DNA from: Actinomycetes bacterium | GTDB lineage: Bacteria; Auribacterota; JAJCYG01 | DNA length: 49,706 nt | NCBI GenBank assembly: GCA_029263055.1 | Contig: JAJCYG010000062.1 | Coordinates: 1-49,706, forward strand | Reading direction: 5' to 3' | Part shown: piece after piece, positions 14,954 through 23,138 of the stretch | Layout of the letters: the number at the start of each line of letters is the position of its first letter | Numbering within the stretch: the first letter of the stretch is position 1 | Program-made: the position numbers and the translations under genes | The notes under the pieces: generated by a model | Told to the model about the DNA's origin: nothing | What the model saw: the letters and a program-made list of their open reading frames with translations, nothing else | Database searches by the model: none

Positions 14954-17109
14954 TGGATTGTATTGAAGGAAGCCTAGAGAAAATTGTTTTTGAAAACCAT
15001 GAGAATGGTTTTATGGTTGCCCGTTTTCGCCAATCCCCAAAAAATAAACTCACCACTGTTGTCGGTAATCTCGGTTCAGTTCATGTGGGCGAAGCTCTTT
15101 CTCTTGAAGGAGAATGGGTTGAGAACAAAAAGTTTGGTCCTCAATTTAAAGTCAATACCTACATTGTTAAACCTCCTTCCTCATTAGAAGGCATTGCTAA
15201 ATATCTTGGAAGTGGTGTGGTCAAAGGGATTGGCCCTGTCATGGCTGAGCGCATTGTTGAGATGTTTGGTTTAGAGGCGCTTGATATTTTAGAAAATCAT
15301 CCTCTTTTGTTAAGCCGTGTTGAAGGTCTTGGCCGAAAACGAATCAAGCAAATCAAAAAAGAGTGGGACAATCAAAAAGAGAGTCGTGATGTGATGATCT
15401 TTCTTCAAGGGCATGGGATCACGCCTGTTTATTCGATGAAGATTTTTAAACGTTATGGAAAAGAGTCGGTGCAAAAAGTTCAAGAAAACCCGTATCGATT
15501 GGCTCAAGAAATTTTTGGCATTGGGTTCTTAACGGCAGATAAAATTGCGCGTAATCTTGGTGTGGAAGTCAATTCACCGCTTCGTGCTCGAGCCGGTTTG
15601 ATTTATGTGATGACTAAATATCAAGGGGATGGCCATGTTTATGTGCCTGAGTTGATGTTGCTTGAGCAAGCTGAAAAGATATTGCAGATTGAGCTCATTG
15701 TTTTAGAAGAGGCTCTCAACACACTGTATGAGAAAAAAGAACTCATCGTTGACCGAGATGAGGACAATGAAAAAATTGTTTATCTTAAGGTGCTTTATTT
15801 AGCTGAGACAGGCGTGGCTGAACGGATCAAAGAATTGTGTGATGGAAAGAATGGTCTGCCTGAAGTTGATATTGAAGCGGAGATTGCATGGGCTGAAAAA
15901 GAAGAACAAATTGAATTAGCTCCTCTACAAAGGGAGGCTGTCTTTAAAGCACTTAAAAATAAAGTAATGGTGATTACTGGGGGCCCGGGTACAGGAAAAA
16001 CCACGATTTTAAAAACGATTTTGATGATCTTAAAAAAGATGAAGGCATCTTATCGTTTAGCTGCACCAACAGGACGAGCCGCAAAACGAATGCGTGAAGC
16101 AACCGGTGGGGATGCTTCAACTTTGCATCGCTTGTTAGAATTTAATCCCAAAGGGGGGAAGTTTCAGCGTGATTTTGAAAATCCACTTGAAGAGCAAGTG
16201 GTTATTGTGGATGAAACATCGATGCTTGATATTGTTTTGGCCTTTTACTTTTTTAAAGCAGTTGAAGATAAAGCACATGTGATTTTAGTGGGGGATATAG
16301 ACCAACTTCCCTCGGTGGGCCCTGGTAGCGTGCTTAAAAACATTATTGATTCAGGTGTGACTGAAGTGGTGAAGCTTTCTGAAATTTTTCGCCAAGCTGA
16401 AAAAAGTTTAACCATTGTTAATGCTCACAGAATCAATCAAGGTCAACTCCCTATTATTAAAAAGCCTGAAGGGGATGAGATTCCCGATTTCTTTTTTGTT
16501 GAAAAAGATGACCCTAAAGAAGTGGCAAAAACAATCAAACAATTAGTGCTTAAGCGTATCCCTGAAAAATTTAATTTTGATCCTGTGGATGACATCCAAA
16601 TTTTATCTCCTATGTATAAAGGGGCAGCAGGCGTGGATGAAATCAATAGCTCCCTTCAAACTGAATTAAATGCAGAGGCTAAATTTATTGAAAGAGGGGA
16701 TCGTATTTTTCGTGAAGGCGATAAGGTGATGCAGATCCGCAATAACTACGACAAAGAAGTTTTTAACGGCGATATTGGCCGTGTGTTTGATATTGATAAC
16801 GAAGAGCAAGAAGTGGCCGTTGATTTTTTAGGCACCATTGTTCGTTATGATTACCTCTCTTTGGACGAACTCAAATTAGCTTATTCGATTAGTGTGCATA
16901 AGTCCCAGGGGAGTGAGTTTCGAGCTGTGATTGTTCCCTTAACCACAGAGCACTACATTATGCTGCAGCGCAATCTCCTCTACACTGCCATTACACGGGG
17001 AAAAGAGCTCGTTGTCTTAGTCGGTAGCACAAAAGCACTTAGAGCAGCTGTACGTAATGACCAAATTAAAAACCGCTTCACCAACCTCAAGTCATTCCTC
17101 ATAAATTAA
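14953..17109 (+). CDS. recD2: RecD2-type ATP-dependent DNA helicase (SF1B)
   Basis: The 718-residue product has the RecD2/TraA layout: an N-terminal OB-like part, tandem helix-hairpin-helix segments (about 90-200, GIGPVMAERI, VEGLGRKRIKQI, GIGFLTADKIA), then helicase motifs. Walker A is ITGGPGTGKTT (about 340-350). Motif II is VIVDETSMLD (about 416). Motif III is GDIDQLPSVGPGSVL (about 447). The C-terminal motif is SISVHKSQGSEF (about 641). RecD2 proteins unwind DNA 5'-3' and act in repair outside RecBCD. The start overlaps the lpxA stop (TAATG) without a ribosome site, so expression depends on lpxA translation. No functional link to lipid A is evident. Confidence 0.92.
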   Translation: MDCIEGSLEKIVFENHENGFMVARFRQSPKNKLTTVVGNLGSVHVGEALSLEGEWVENKKFGPQFKVNTYIVKPPSSLEGIAKYLGSGVVKGIGPVMAERIVEMFGLEALDILENHPLLLSRVEGLGRKRIKQIKKEWDNQKESRDVMIFLQGHGITPVYSMKIFKRYGKESVQKVQENPYRLAQEIFGIGFLTADKIARNLGVEVNSPLRARAGLIYVMTKYQGDGHVYVPELMLLEQAEKILQIELIVLEEALNTLYEKKELIVDRDEDNEKIVYLKVLYLAETGVAERIKELCDGKNGLPEVDIEAEIAWAEKEEQIELAPLQREAVFKALKNKVMVITGGPGTGKTTILKTILMILKKMKASYRLAAPTGRAAKRMREATGGDASTLHRLLEFNPKGGKFQRDFENPLEEQVVIVDETSMLDIVLAFYFFKAVEDKAHVILVGDIDQLPSVGPGSVLKNIIDSGVTEVVKLSEIFRQAEKSLTIVNAHRINQGQLPIIKKPEGDEIPDFFFVEKDDPKEVAKTIKQLVLKRIPEKFNFDPVDDIQILSPMYKGAAGVDEINSSLQTELNAEAKFIERGDRIFREGDKVMQIRNNYDKEVFNGDIGRVFDIDNEEQEVAVDFLGTIVRYDYLSLDELKLAYSISVHKSQGSEFRAVIVPLTTEHYIMLQRNLLYTAITRGKELVVLVGSTKALRAAVRNDQIKNRFTNLKSFLIN

Positions 17110-17150
17110 AAAAAAGTCTCTTTTTTTGTGGTTTTGGCTCTCCTATTTCG

Positions 17151-17179
17151 TTGTTTTAGATAAGGAAAAGCGATATAAT
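17151..17179 (+). promoter_or_regulatory. sigma-70 promoter
   Basis: TTGTTT (17151-17156), 17 bases, TATAAT (17174-17179). It drives the leader with the small frame at 17204, the hairpin at 17243 and the Cys-rich gene at 17338. Confidence 0.7.
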
Positions 17180-17203
17180 AAGATTATCGTAGGGAGCAAG
17201 TAA

Positions 17204-17326
17204 ATGGATCTGTTCCGTCGTGAAAAGTACAATTTTTTAAAGCCTCGAGAGAATCGTATCTCGGGGTTTTTTTATGCCCAAAAAGGCCAGGGGGTTGTTT
17301 TAAAATCATTGAACCATAATTTTTGA
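17204..17326 (+). CDS. possible 40-residue leader peptide
   Basis: The ATG at 17204 follows GGGAG and a strong promoter. The product reads MDLFRREKYNFLKPRENRIS followed by about 20 more residues ending SLNHNF. The stop TGA (17324-17326) overlaps the GAGGAGG site of the next gene, the geometry of coupled genes. However, a hairpin with a T-run lies inside the frame, so it may be a regulatory leader or not translated at all. Confidence 0.35.
   Translation: MDLFRREKYNFLKPRENRISGFFYAQKGQGVVLKSLNHNF
17243..17273 (+). terminator. hairpin plus T7 in the leader: attenuator or small-RNA terminator
   Basis: Arms CCTCGAGA (17243-17250) and TCTCGGGG (17259-17266), eight pairs with one G-U, eight-base loop, then seven T (17267-17273). 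It lies about 60-85 bases downstream of the promoter and before the Cys-rich gene. Confidence 0.6.
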
Positions 17327-17337
17327 GGAGGTATACC

Positions 17338-17538
17338 ATGGCACGGTTTCGTTGTGCAGATTGTTCGAACTTCAAAGGGAAATGGGGTGTAAGTGGGTGC
17401 GAAAAAGCATGTTCAGCAGATCCCAGAATAGGGTCTTACTTCTATGATGGTTATAAAAGTACTATGGCAGGCTGTGTGATGTTTGAGCGCAAAGAACCTA
17501 TTAAAATGATTGAACCTGAAAAAGTGACTGTGGCATAG
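17338..17538 (+). CDS. small Cys-rich protein (possible metal site)
   Basis: The 66-residue product has C6-x-x-C9 (MARFRCADCSNFKG), C21-x3-C25 (SGCEKAC) and C46 (MAGCVMFE), a pattern that could hold a metal or iron-sulfur site. It lacks a signal peptide. The start at 17338 is fixed by GAGGAGG at 17325-17331; an earlier in-frame ATG at 17323 would put that site inside the gene. Strong promoter, strong ribosome site and strong terminator suggest high expression. Function unknown. Confidence 0.65.
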   Translation: MARFRCADCSNFKGKWGVSGCEKACSADPRIGSYFYDGYKSTMAGCVMFERKEPIKMIEPEKVTVA

Positions 17539-17577
17539 GAGGTTAGAGCAGGCACATTAAAAAATTAGCTAAAAATG

Positions 17578-17617
17578 AAAAGCCCCTGTAGGTGAAAGTA
17601 GCCTGCAGGGGCTTTTT
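17578..17617 (+). terminator. strong rho-independent terminator
   Basis: AAAAGCCCCTG-TAGG pairs with CCTGCAGGGGCTTTTT around a nine-base loop, with one wobble pair and T5. It ends the Cys-rich gene transcript. The rest of 17618-17887 is non-coding and AT-rich, holding a weak minus-strand hairpin and two copies of a 29-base repeat. Confidence 0.85.
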
Positions 17618-17642
17618 GTTGTTTCTGAATGAATCTGGGCAC

Positions 17643-17666
17643 AAAAAAGGCCACAAATGAAGTGGC
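17643..17666 (-). terminator. weak minus-strand terminator
   Basis: Read on the minus strand: GCCAC, seven-base loop, GTGGC, then T6 at 17648-17643. It is 220 bases downstream of the sigma-like gene but is the only candidate. Confidence 0.35.
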
Positions 17667-17701
17667 TATAACTTTATTTTTTATTTAGTCTTACTTATTA
17701 C

Positions 17702-17730
17702 ATCGTTATTTCTGGGATAAATTATGAAAT
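17702..17730 (+). repeat. 29-base imperfect direct repeat, copy 1
   Basis: ATCGTTATTT at the left and AAATTATGAAAT at the right are identical in both copies; only the seven bases between vary. Copy 2 lies at 17828-17856. Confidence 0.6.
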
Positions 17731-17827
17731 AAAAATGAAATAAGGGCGATTTAAATGATAAGTAGCTGAAAACAAAGGATTTAAAACAAATTAAAAGTAA
17801 AATCTATAAAATGTGTACAATACTTAT

Positions 17828-17856
17828 ATCGTTATTTTATGAACAAATTATGAAAT
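17828..17856 (+). repeat. 29-base imperfect direct repeat, copy 2
   Basis: Same outer blocks as copy 1, spaced 126 bases apart start to start. The pair flanks AT-rich DNA with no gene and lies just past the end of the sigma-like gene. Confidence 0.6.
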
Positions 17857-17887
17857 TATTTTTTAAAAAAGGCATTTTGTTTGTAAC

Positions 17888-18541
17888 TTACTTTTTATCA
17901 GCATCTTGTGGAGGGTCTTTTTTCTTACTTTTTGGCATTCCCTTCATGAATTCATTGAAATAGTATTCTTGGGCATTGGCTGGTGGAGTTTTCTTCTCTT
18001 TTAAACGAGAAGGGGTGTGAGCTAAATCAGCGATTTCTTCATTAATCTTAGATTTGATGATCAATTTAACAATCGCTTTCCATTGGTGTCCTATAGCAGA
18101 GTTGTCTTGGTAACCTAGTTTTTCTGCTATTTCAGCATGGGTATAGCCATCAATTTTAAAGCGTAAAATAGATTTTTGTTTAGGTGTCAATTTTTCGTAG
18201 ACAGCAGATAATTCACGATCAAAAACAATGCTGCGGGTCTCTTCATACTCTTCGATATATTTGTGCAAATCATTTAGACTTCCAACATAGTCAATTTGAA
18301 TTTTTTTATTCTTTTGCTGACGAACAAATTCCTGAATAAAATAATCCATTTTTCGATTGATCCAAGTCTTTAAGGTAGCGTCTTTTCCAGAATTAAAAGT
18401 CCCCATGGCAAGCCAGGCAATAATGAGTAATTCTTGGGTTAAGTCTTGGATGTCGTGCGTGCGGTAGGATTGCCCCCAACGACTGTAGAGAGAAGTTGCT
18501 TTGATTTGGGCTGTTTCAATATAGTCAATTATAGATGCCAT
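17888..18541 (-). CDS. sigma-70-family (ECF-like) RNA polymerase sigma factor
   Basis: The product has about 217 residues. A region-2-like helix set spans about 25-75 (DLTQELLIIAWLAM, KTWINRKMDYFI). A region-4-like HTH spans about 115-160 (LTPKQKSILRFKIDGYTHAE, followed by IAEKLGYQDNSA). A Lys/Pro-rich tail follows. I start at the ATG at 18541 because AGGAG (18550-18554) precedes it; an earlier start at 18589 would span the promoter. No anti-sigma gene lies beside it. It may alternatively be a sigma-like regulator from a mobile element. Target promoters are unknown. Confidence 0.65.
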   Translation of the reverse strand: MASIIDYIETAQIKATSLYSRWGQSYRTHDIQDLTQELLIIAWLAMGTFNSGKDATLKTWINRKMDYFIQEFVRQQKNKKIQIDYVGSLNDLHKYIEEYEETRSIVFDRELSAVYEKLTPKQKSILRFKIDGYTHAEIAEKLGYQDNSAIGHQWKAIVKLIIKSKINEEIADLAHTPSRLKEKKTPPANAQEYYFNEFMKGMPKSKKKDPPQDADKK

Positions 18542-18560
18542 ATGTCGCACTCCTATAGTG

Positions 18561-18589
18561 ATGATAACACATTCACCTAAAGGAAACAA
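18561..18589 (-). promoter_or_regulatory. promoter of the sigma-like gene
   Basis: Minus strand TTGTTT (18584-18589), 17 bases, TATCAT (18561-18566). The short leader holds the AGGAG site. Confidence 0.5.
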
Positions 18590-18661
18590 CTAACTTGAGA
18601 CTAGAGACTTTGCTTAGAAACCGATATAATTTCCTCTTTCATATAAAGGAGGAGTTGCAAT

Positions 18662-19528
18662 ATGCCTGAGGGTAAAATTGGTGTTATGGGTGGAAGTGGA
18701 TTGTACCAAATTGAAGGAATTGAAAACATTCGTGAAACAGTGGTTGAGACTCCATTTGGAAAACCTTCAGATGCTTATATTGAAGGGGAGTTAGAAGGAA
18801 AGCAGCTTGTCTTTTTGCCGCGTCATGGAAGAGGCCATAAGATTTCTCCGACTGAAATTAATTACCGCGCTAACATTTATGGAATGAAAAAACTTGGAGT
18901 GGAATGGATTCTCTCAGCCAGTGCGGTTGGTAGTTTAAAGGAAGAATACAAACCGCTTGATGTGGTGATTCCAGATCAGTTTGTGGACCGAACCAACCGT
19001 TCGCGCCAAAGCACTTTTTTTGGAGATGGCGTGGTGGCGCACATTACATTTGCTGACCCGATCTGTTCTGAATTAGCCAATGTGGTAAATCAATCGTGTA
19101 AAGAGGTGGGGGTCACCACTCACTTTGGTGGAACTTACCTCAACATGGAAGGCCCTGCTTTTTCAACACGAGCCGAGTCTAATCTGTATCGTTCTTGGGG
19201 AATGGATGTGATTGGAATGACAAACCTAATTGAAGCCAAACTCGCGCGTGAAGCAGAAATTTGTTACACCACGATTGCGTTGGTGACTGATTATGATTGT
19301 TGGCATGAAGGCCATGATGCTGTGAGTGTGGAACAAGTGATTGAATATTTAATGCAAAATGTTGAGAACGCCAAAAAAATTATTCGAACAACCATTCAAC
19401 AAATGACCCTTAATAAAAGAGAGTGCAAATGTTTTTCAGCACTTAAGAATGCTGTTCTCACTGATAAAAAGCAGATTGATCCAGAATCAAGAAACAGACT
19501 TGATCTTTTAATCGGCAAGTATCTTTAA
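18662..19528 (+). CDS. mtnP: S-methyl-5'-thioadenosine phosphorylase
   Basis: The 288-residue cytosolic enzyme cleaves methylthioadenosine with phosphate to adenine and methylthioribose-1-phosphate, for methionine and purine salvage. Family marks are all present: GVMGGSGLY phosphate loop at the N-terminus, FLPRHGRGHKISPTEINYRA, SASAVGSL, VIPDQFVDRT, MEGPAFSTRAES, GMTNLIEAKLAREAEICYTT and VTDYDCWHEGHDAV. It starts at an ATG after AAAGGAGG. TATAAT lies at 18625-18630 without a good -35. It may be co-transcribed with the HEAT gene five bases downstream. No other methionine-salvage gene is in view. Confidence 0.95.
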   Translation: MPEGKIGVMGGSGLYQIEGIENIRETVVETPFGKPSDAYIEGELEGKQLVFLPRHGRGHKISPTEINYRANIYGMKKLGVEWILSASAVGSLKEEYKPLDVVIPDQFVDRTNRSRQSTFFGDGVVAHITFADPICSELANVVNQSCKEVGVTTHFGGTYLNMEGPAFSTRAESNLYRSWGMDVIGMTNLIEAKLAREAEICYTTIALVTDYDCWHEGHDAVSVEQVIEYLMQNVENAKKIIRTTIQQMTLNKRECKCFSALKNAVLTDKKQIDPESRNRLDLLIGKYL

Positions 19529-19533
19529 AGGCA

Positions 19534-20187
19534 ATGTTAGGACGCCGTCTTTTTATCTTAGGGTTTATCTTTACGCTCTGCGTCGTTGGATGGTCGCTTT
19601 GGCGCTATTCCTTTCTGCGCAATAAAACGCCTGAAGAATATATTCAAGATCTTTCACACCGTAAAGCTGCCATTCGTGCGATGTCTGCTCATGATATTGG
19701 TCGTCTTAAAATTCAAGATGGCGTGTTGTCTTTAATTGAAGCGTTGCAAGACAGTTCTTTTGAAGTGCGTTGGAATGCGGCGGTGGCTTTAGGCAATATT
19801 GGCGACGCGCGTGCGATTAAACCTTTGCAGCAAGCACTTAAAGATAAAGATTCTAGCGTGCGCATCTGTTCCGCTCGATCATTAGGCATGTTTCAGAAAC
19901 CTGAAGTCACAGAACAATTGCTGCCTTATTTAATCGATCCACACCCGGGACTTCGCATTGCTGCTTGTTGGTCAATCGGTCAGTTAAATCAACCAGAATA
20001 TATGGATCAATTAGAGCCTCTTCTTGAAGATCGAGAAAAAGATGTTCGTTTTGCTGCGGCCATTGAATTAGGCAAATCTCAAAGAGTGAGTGCCCAAGTC
20101 ATTTTAGAAGAGATGAAAAAGTCTAAAAAACCTTTTTACCGAAAAAAGGCGACACAGCTATTAGAGAGTTATCAACGTGGGGAGTAG
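19534..20187 (+). CDS. membrane-anchored HEAT-repeat protein
   Basis: The 217-residue product has an N-terminal membrane helix (about 4-24, LFILGFIFTLCVVGWSLWRY) and then five or so PBS/HEAT-like repeats (SSFEVRWNAAVALGNIGDAR, SSVRICSARSLGMF, PGLRIAACWSIGQL, KDVRFAAAIELGK). Such repeats bind proteins. Likely periplasmic with one N-terminal anchor. It sits between mtnP and the glycosyltransferase genes with tiny gaps, so it may belong to the glycan operon. Confidence 0.75.
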   Translation: MLGRRLFILGFIFTLCVVGWSLWRYSFLRNKTPEEYIQDLSHRKAAIRAMSAHDIGRLKIQDGVLSLIEALQDSSFEVRWNAAVALGNIGDARAIKPLQQALKDKDSSVRICSARSLGMFQKPEVTEQLLPYLIDPHPGLRIAACWSIGQLNQPEYMDQLEPLLEDREKDVRFAAAIELGKSQRVSAQVILEEMKKSKKPFYRKKATQLLESYQRGE

Positions 20188-20195
20188 TCACTCTT

Positions 20196-23138
20196 ATGAC
20201 AGATAGGCTCAAGCTTGGTCTCTTGCTTTTATTAGCTTTATGGATTCGTCTTTTTTGGTCTGCTCTCCCTCCATTTGAAGAATTAAATTACGAAGAAAGT
20301 TTAGTAGGGTTAATGGCGCGCCATATTTTAGCAGGCGATTTTGTTGCTGTTTGGTGGGGACAGCCTTATGGTGGGACGCTTGAGATTTATATTCTGTCAC
20401 TATTCACCCTTTTATTTGGTGAATCAGTTACAGTGATGCGGTTGGTTCCGATTATCATTTCCTGCGCTGGTTTGCTCAGTATTTTTTATTTAGGGCGCAC
20501 ACTGTTTAATACAAAAATCGCATTAAGAGCTGTTTTTTTTCTTGCCATCGCCCCTGTTTTTTTACTTCGTCTTAGTATTGTTCCTTACTCTGGATACCTG
20601 ACAACTCTTGCTTTAGGTCCTTGGATCATTTTGTGGACCTATAACGTTTTATTTCGAAAACAAAGAATCGATCGTATAGGCTGGCACTACTTTGGGATTG
20701 GTCTTTTTTCAGGGTTGTTAATCTGGCAGCACTTAGTCGGTGCTTCTTTCTTTATTGCGTCGTTCTTGTTGCTTTTTGTTTGTCAAAGAAGGTTCTTATT
20801 CAATCCAGGCTTTTATGTTTTAGCCATTGGTTTTTTTATCGGTCTCTTTCCACTTATTGTTTGGAATCTTTCGCACTATTTTGCTACTTTTCACTCAATG
20901 ATAGAGGGGCACGGTTCAGGGAATTTACTGCTCCAGTTGCAGGAAATATTTAAAGTTCATCTCCCTTCATTATTTTCTCCTAAGCATCCTTGGTTTAAAA
21001 TCCCTTTTTTAATTCTTTATATTCCAATTGTTCTCTTTCTCTTTTTTCGAGTTCTTAGAACAATAAAAAGTTTATTCCAAAGAGATCGTGGTGATTGGGA
21101 AGGGAGTCGTTTTTTATGTGTCTATTTCATTAGTTCGATATTATTGGTTGCATTAACAGATTATCATTTAGCTCGCTATCTCTTTTCTGTTTATACAACC
21201 GTTCCTTTGTTAATTGTTTTCTTTTTAAGTCGAATAGAAAATAAGTTTCCTAAGCTGTCTATTTCCTTTTTTGTCTTGCTCATTTCAATAAATGCATTAG
21301 GTAGTTTTTTGTATGCACAGTCTGTTCGTTTAGAAGTAAGAAGGCCTGTTGATCCTGTTATCGAGTTGTTAAAAGAAAAAGAGATTGCTCATGTGGTGGC
21401 GCATTATCGTGTTGCGTGGCCAATCCAATTTGAATCAAAAGAAGAAATAATTGCCTCTGATTTTAATTCTTTCAGAGATAATCCTTATTATATGAATGGA
21501 CTCCCTGTTTATATGGAGCCGTTTTTTGATATGGCTCAGAGCGTACTCACTGCGGATAAAGTGGCTTATCTAACTCACGACGGATTGAGACTTCCTTCAG
21601 CAACATTATTTGAATCAACTCTTAAAGCGTTGCAGGCAGAGTTTAAGAAGGAAAAACAAGGGCTCTATACCTTGTTTTACGATGTGAGGCCTAAAGTTGT
21701 TTCATATAAAGAAGTGAATTTAAATAAAGTGAATCTTTCTAGTTCTATTTCTGAAAAGAGACTTTCTCTTTTATCTGATGGAAACCTGAGTACTGCTTGG
21801 TCAACTAAACGTGCTCAAAGAAAAGGAGACACTCTTACTGTTAAGTTTCAATCACCGGTTGCTTTGAGTAAGGTTGTTTTTGATAGCGGTGAGTTTGTGA
21901 TGGATACTCCAAATGAGCTTTATATTGAAACAACCCGTAATGGCAGGGATTGGGTTGAAGCGGTTGATTTAAAACAAGGTTGCCTGACTGCGGACTGGAT
22001 TGGCAATCATTTGTTTTTTAATTTAAAAGGAAACTTATCTATTTATTTTTACGAAGAAAAAATAGAAGGTGTTCGTTTTACAATCGGAGGGAATTCTTCA
22101 CGTTCTTGGATTGTCTCAGAGTTAAGATTGTTTGAAAAAGATGCTTCAAAGACTGTTTCTCTTAATGAGTATGAATTTGATTTTTCTTCAGTTGATTCTT
22201 TTTATGCTGAAGATGAACAATTGATTGCTTTAAAAGATAATGATGCCGCTAAAGGTAAAATTTCGAATCTATTTGAACGAAAGTTTATCCCTTTAGAAAA
22301 ACAGGGCAAACGAGTCAATTTTAAAAATAAAAATGCTTTTTTAATTCCTGAAAACAAAATCAAATATGTTGAAGCCTTTATTAAAAAAAACCATCTTAGT
22401 CTTGAGCCTATTAAAGTTAATGAGTCTTATCGTTTGTTTGTCTTAGAGCCGCATCCTTGGATTGCTTCAATGATTTGGTCTGAAGGGAGGTTATTTGATT
22501 ATGATTCTCGATCAGAGGCCTTTTCTTTAATGCAAAAAGGGGATGAAGAGCGTGATCAAAAACATTTGGGTGTGGCCAGGGAATATTATGAAAGCTCATT
22601 TCGGAAAGCACGGACTAGTTTTGCTTATTTTAAACTGGTTGATACGTTGACCCACCTGAATAATCAAAAAGCATTGACTCAGCTCAAAGAAGAATGGGAA
22701 GACTCTTTTGTTCCTGAAGTGGCTCGCAATGAGGTCTTTGATAAGTCGATTCGCCTTATAGGCTTTTCGCCCCCACCAGCAATCTTAAAGCCGGGTGAGA
22801 CTGTTGATGCAATTTGCCTTTGGAAATGCCTCGAGCCTATAAAAAGTGATTTAACGGTTTTTGTTCATTTTGAAGGCCCTGAAGGGAGCTTTTTTCAAGC
22901 AGACCACTTGCCGTTAATGGGTCAGTTGCGCACTGATGAGTGGCAAAAAGGAGAAATTATCGGAGATCGCTTTGAAATTACGGTTCCAGAGAATATAATG
23001 CCTGGACGTTATGAGGTTTATCTGGGGCTTTGGGATCCAAAAGAAACTCAAGAGCGGCTCAAAGTTTTTGATCAACAAGGCAACAAAATCGGAAGTCGTA
23101 TCAAAATAGGGGAAATTATCTGTGAAACCGGTTTATAA
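20196..23138 (+). CDS. GT-C type membrane glycosyltransferase with C-terminal beta-sandwich modules
   Basis: The 980-residue product has about eleven membrane helices in the first 370 residues. The first periplasmic loop carries an acidic motif (FEELNYEES), as in ArnT/PMT-like GT-C enzymes that use lipid-linked sugars. Next comes a discoidin (F5/8 C)-like module (about 500-650, LSLLSDGNLSTAWSTKRAQR, SRSWIVSELRLFE). A C-terminal beta-sandwich (about 850-975, FVHFEGPEGSFFQADHLPLM, MPGRYEVYLGLWDP) is common at the end of such enzymes. It probably transfers sugar at the periplasmic face. It overlaps the next gene by 17 bases. Acceptor and sugar unknown. Confidence 0.75.
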   Translation: MTDRLKLGLLLLLALWIRLFWSALPPFEELNYEESLVGLMARHILAGDFVAVWWGQPYGGTLEIYILSLFTLLFGESVTVMRLVPIIISCAGLLSIFYLGRTLFNTKIALRAVFFLAIAPVFLLRLSIVPYSGYLTTLALGPWIILWTYNVLFRKQRIDRIGWHYFGIGLFSGLLIWQHLVGASFFIASFLLLFVCQRRFLFNPGFYVLAIGFFIGLFPLIVWNLSHYFATFHSMIEGHGSGNLLLQLQEIFKVHLPSLFSPKHPWFKIPFLILYIPIVLFLFFRVLRTIKSLFQRDRGDWEGSRFLCVYFISSILLVALTDYHLARYLFSVYTTVPLLIVFFLSRIENKFPKLSISFFVLLISINALGSFLYAQSVRLEVRRPVDPVIELLKEKEIAHVVAHYRVAWPIQFESKEEIIASDFNSFRDNPYYMNGLPVYMEPFFDMAQSVLTADKVAYLTHDGLRLPSATLFESTLKALQAEFKKEKQGLYTLFYDVRPKVVSYKEVNLNKVNLSSSISEKRLSLLSDGNLSTAWSTKRAQRKGDTLTVKFQSPVALSKVVFDSGEFVMDTPNELYIETTRNGRDWVEAVDLKQGCLTADWIGNHLFFNLKGNLSIYFYEEKIEGVRFTIGGNSSRSWIVSELRLFEKDASKTVSLNEYEFDFSSVDSFYAEDEQLIALKDNDAAKGKISNLFERKFIPLEKQGKRVNFKNKNAFLIPENKIKYVEAFIKKNHLSLEPIKVNESYRLFVLEPHPWIASMIWSEGRLFDYDSRSEAFSLMQKGDEERDQKHLGVAREYYESSFRKARTSFAYFKLVDTLTHLNNQKALTQLKEEWEDSFVPEVARNEVFDKSIRLIGFSPPPAILKPGETVDAICLWKCLEPIKSDLTVFVHFEGPEGSFFQADHLPLMGQLRTDEWQKGEIIGDRFEITVPENIMPGRYEVYLGLWDPKETQERLKVFDQQGNKIGSRIKIGEIICETGL

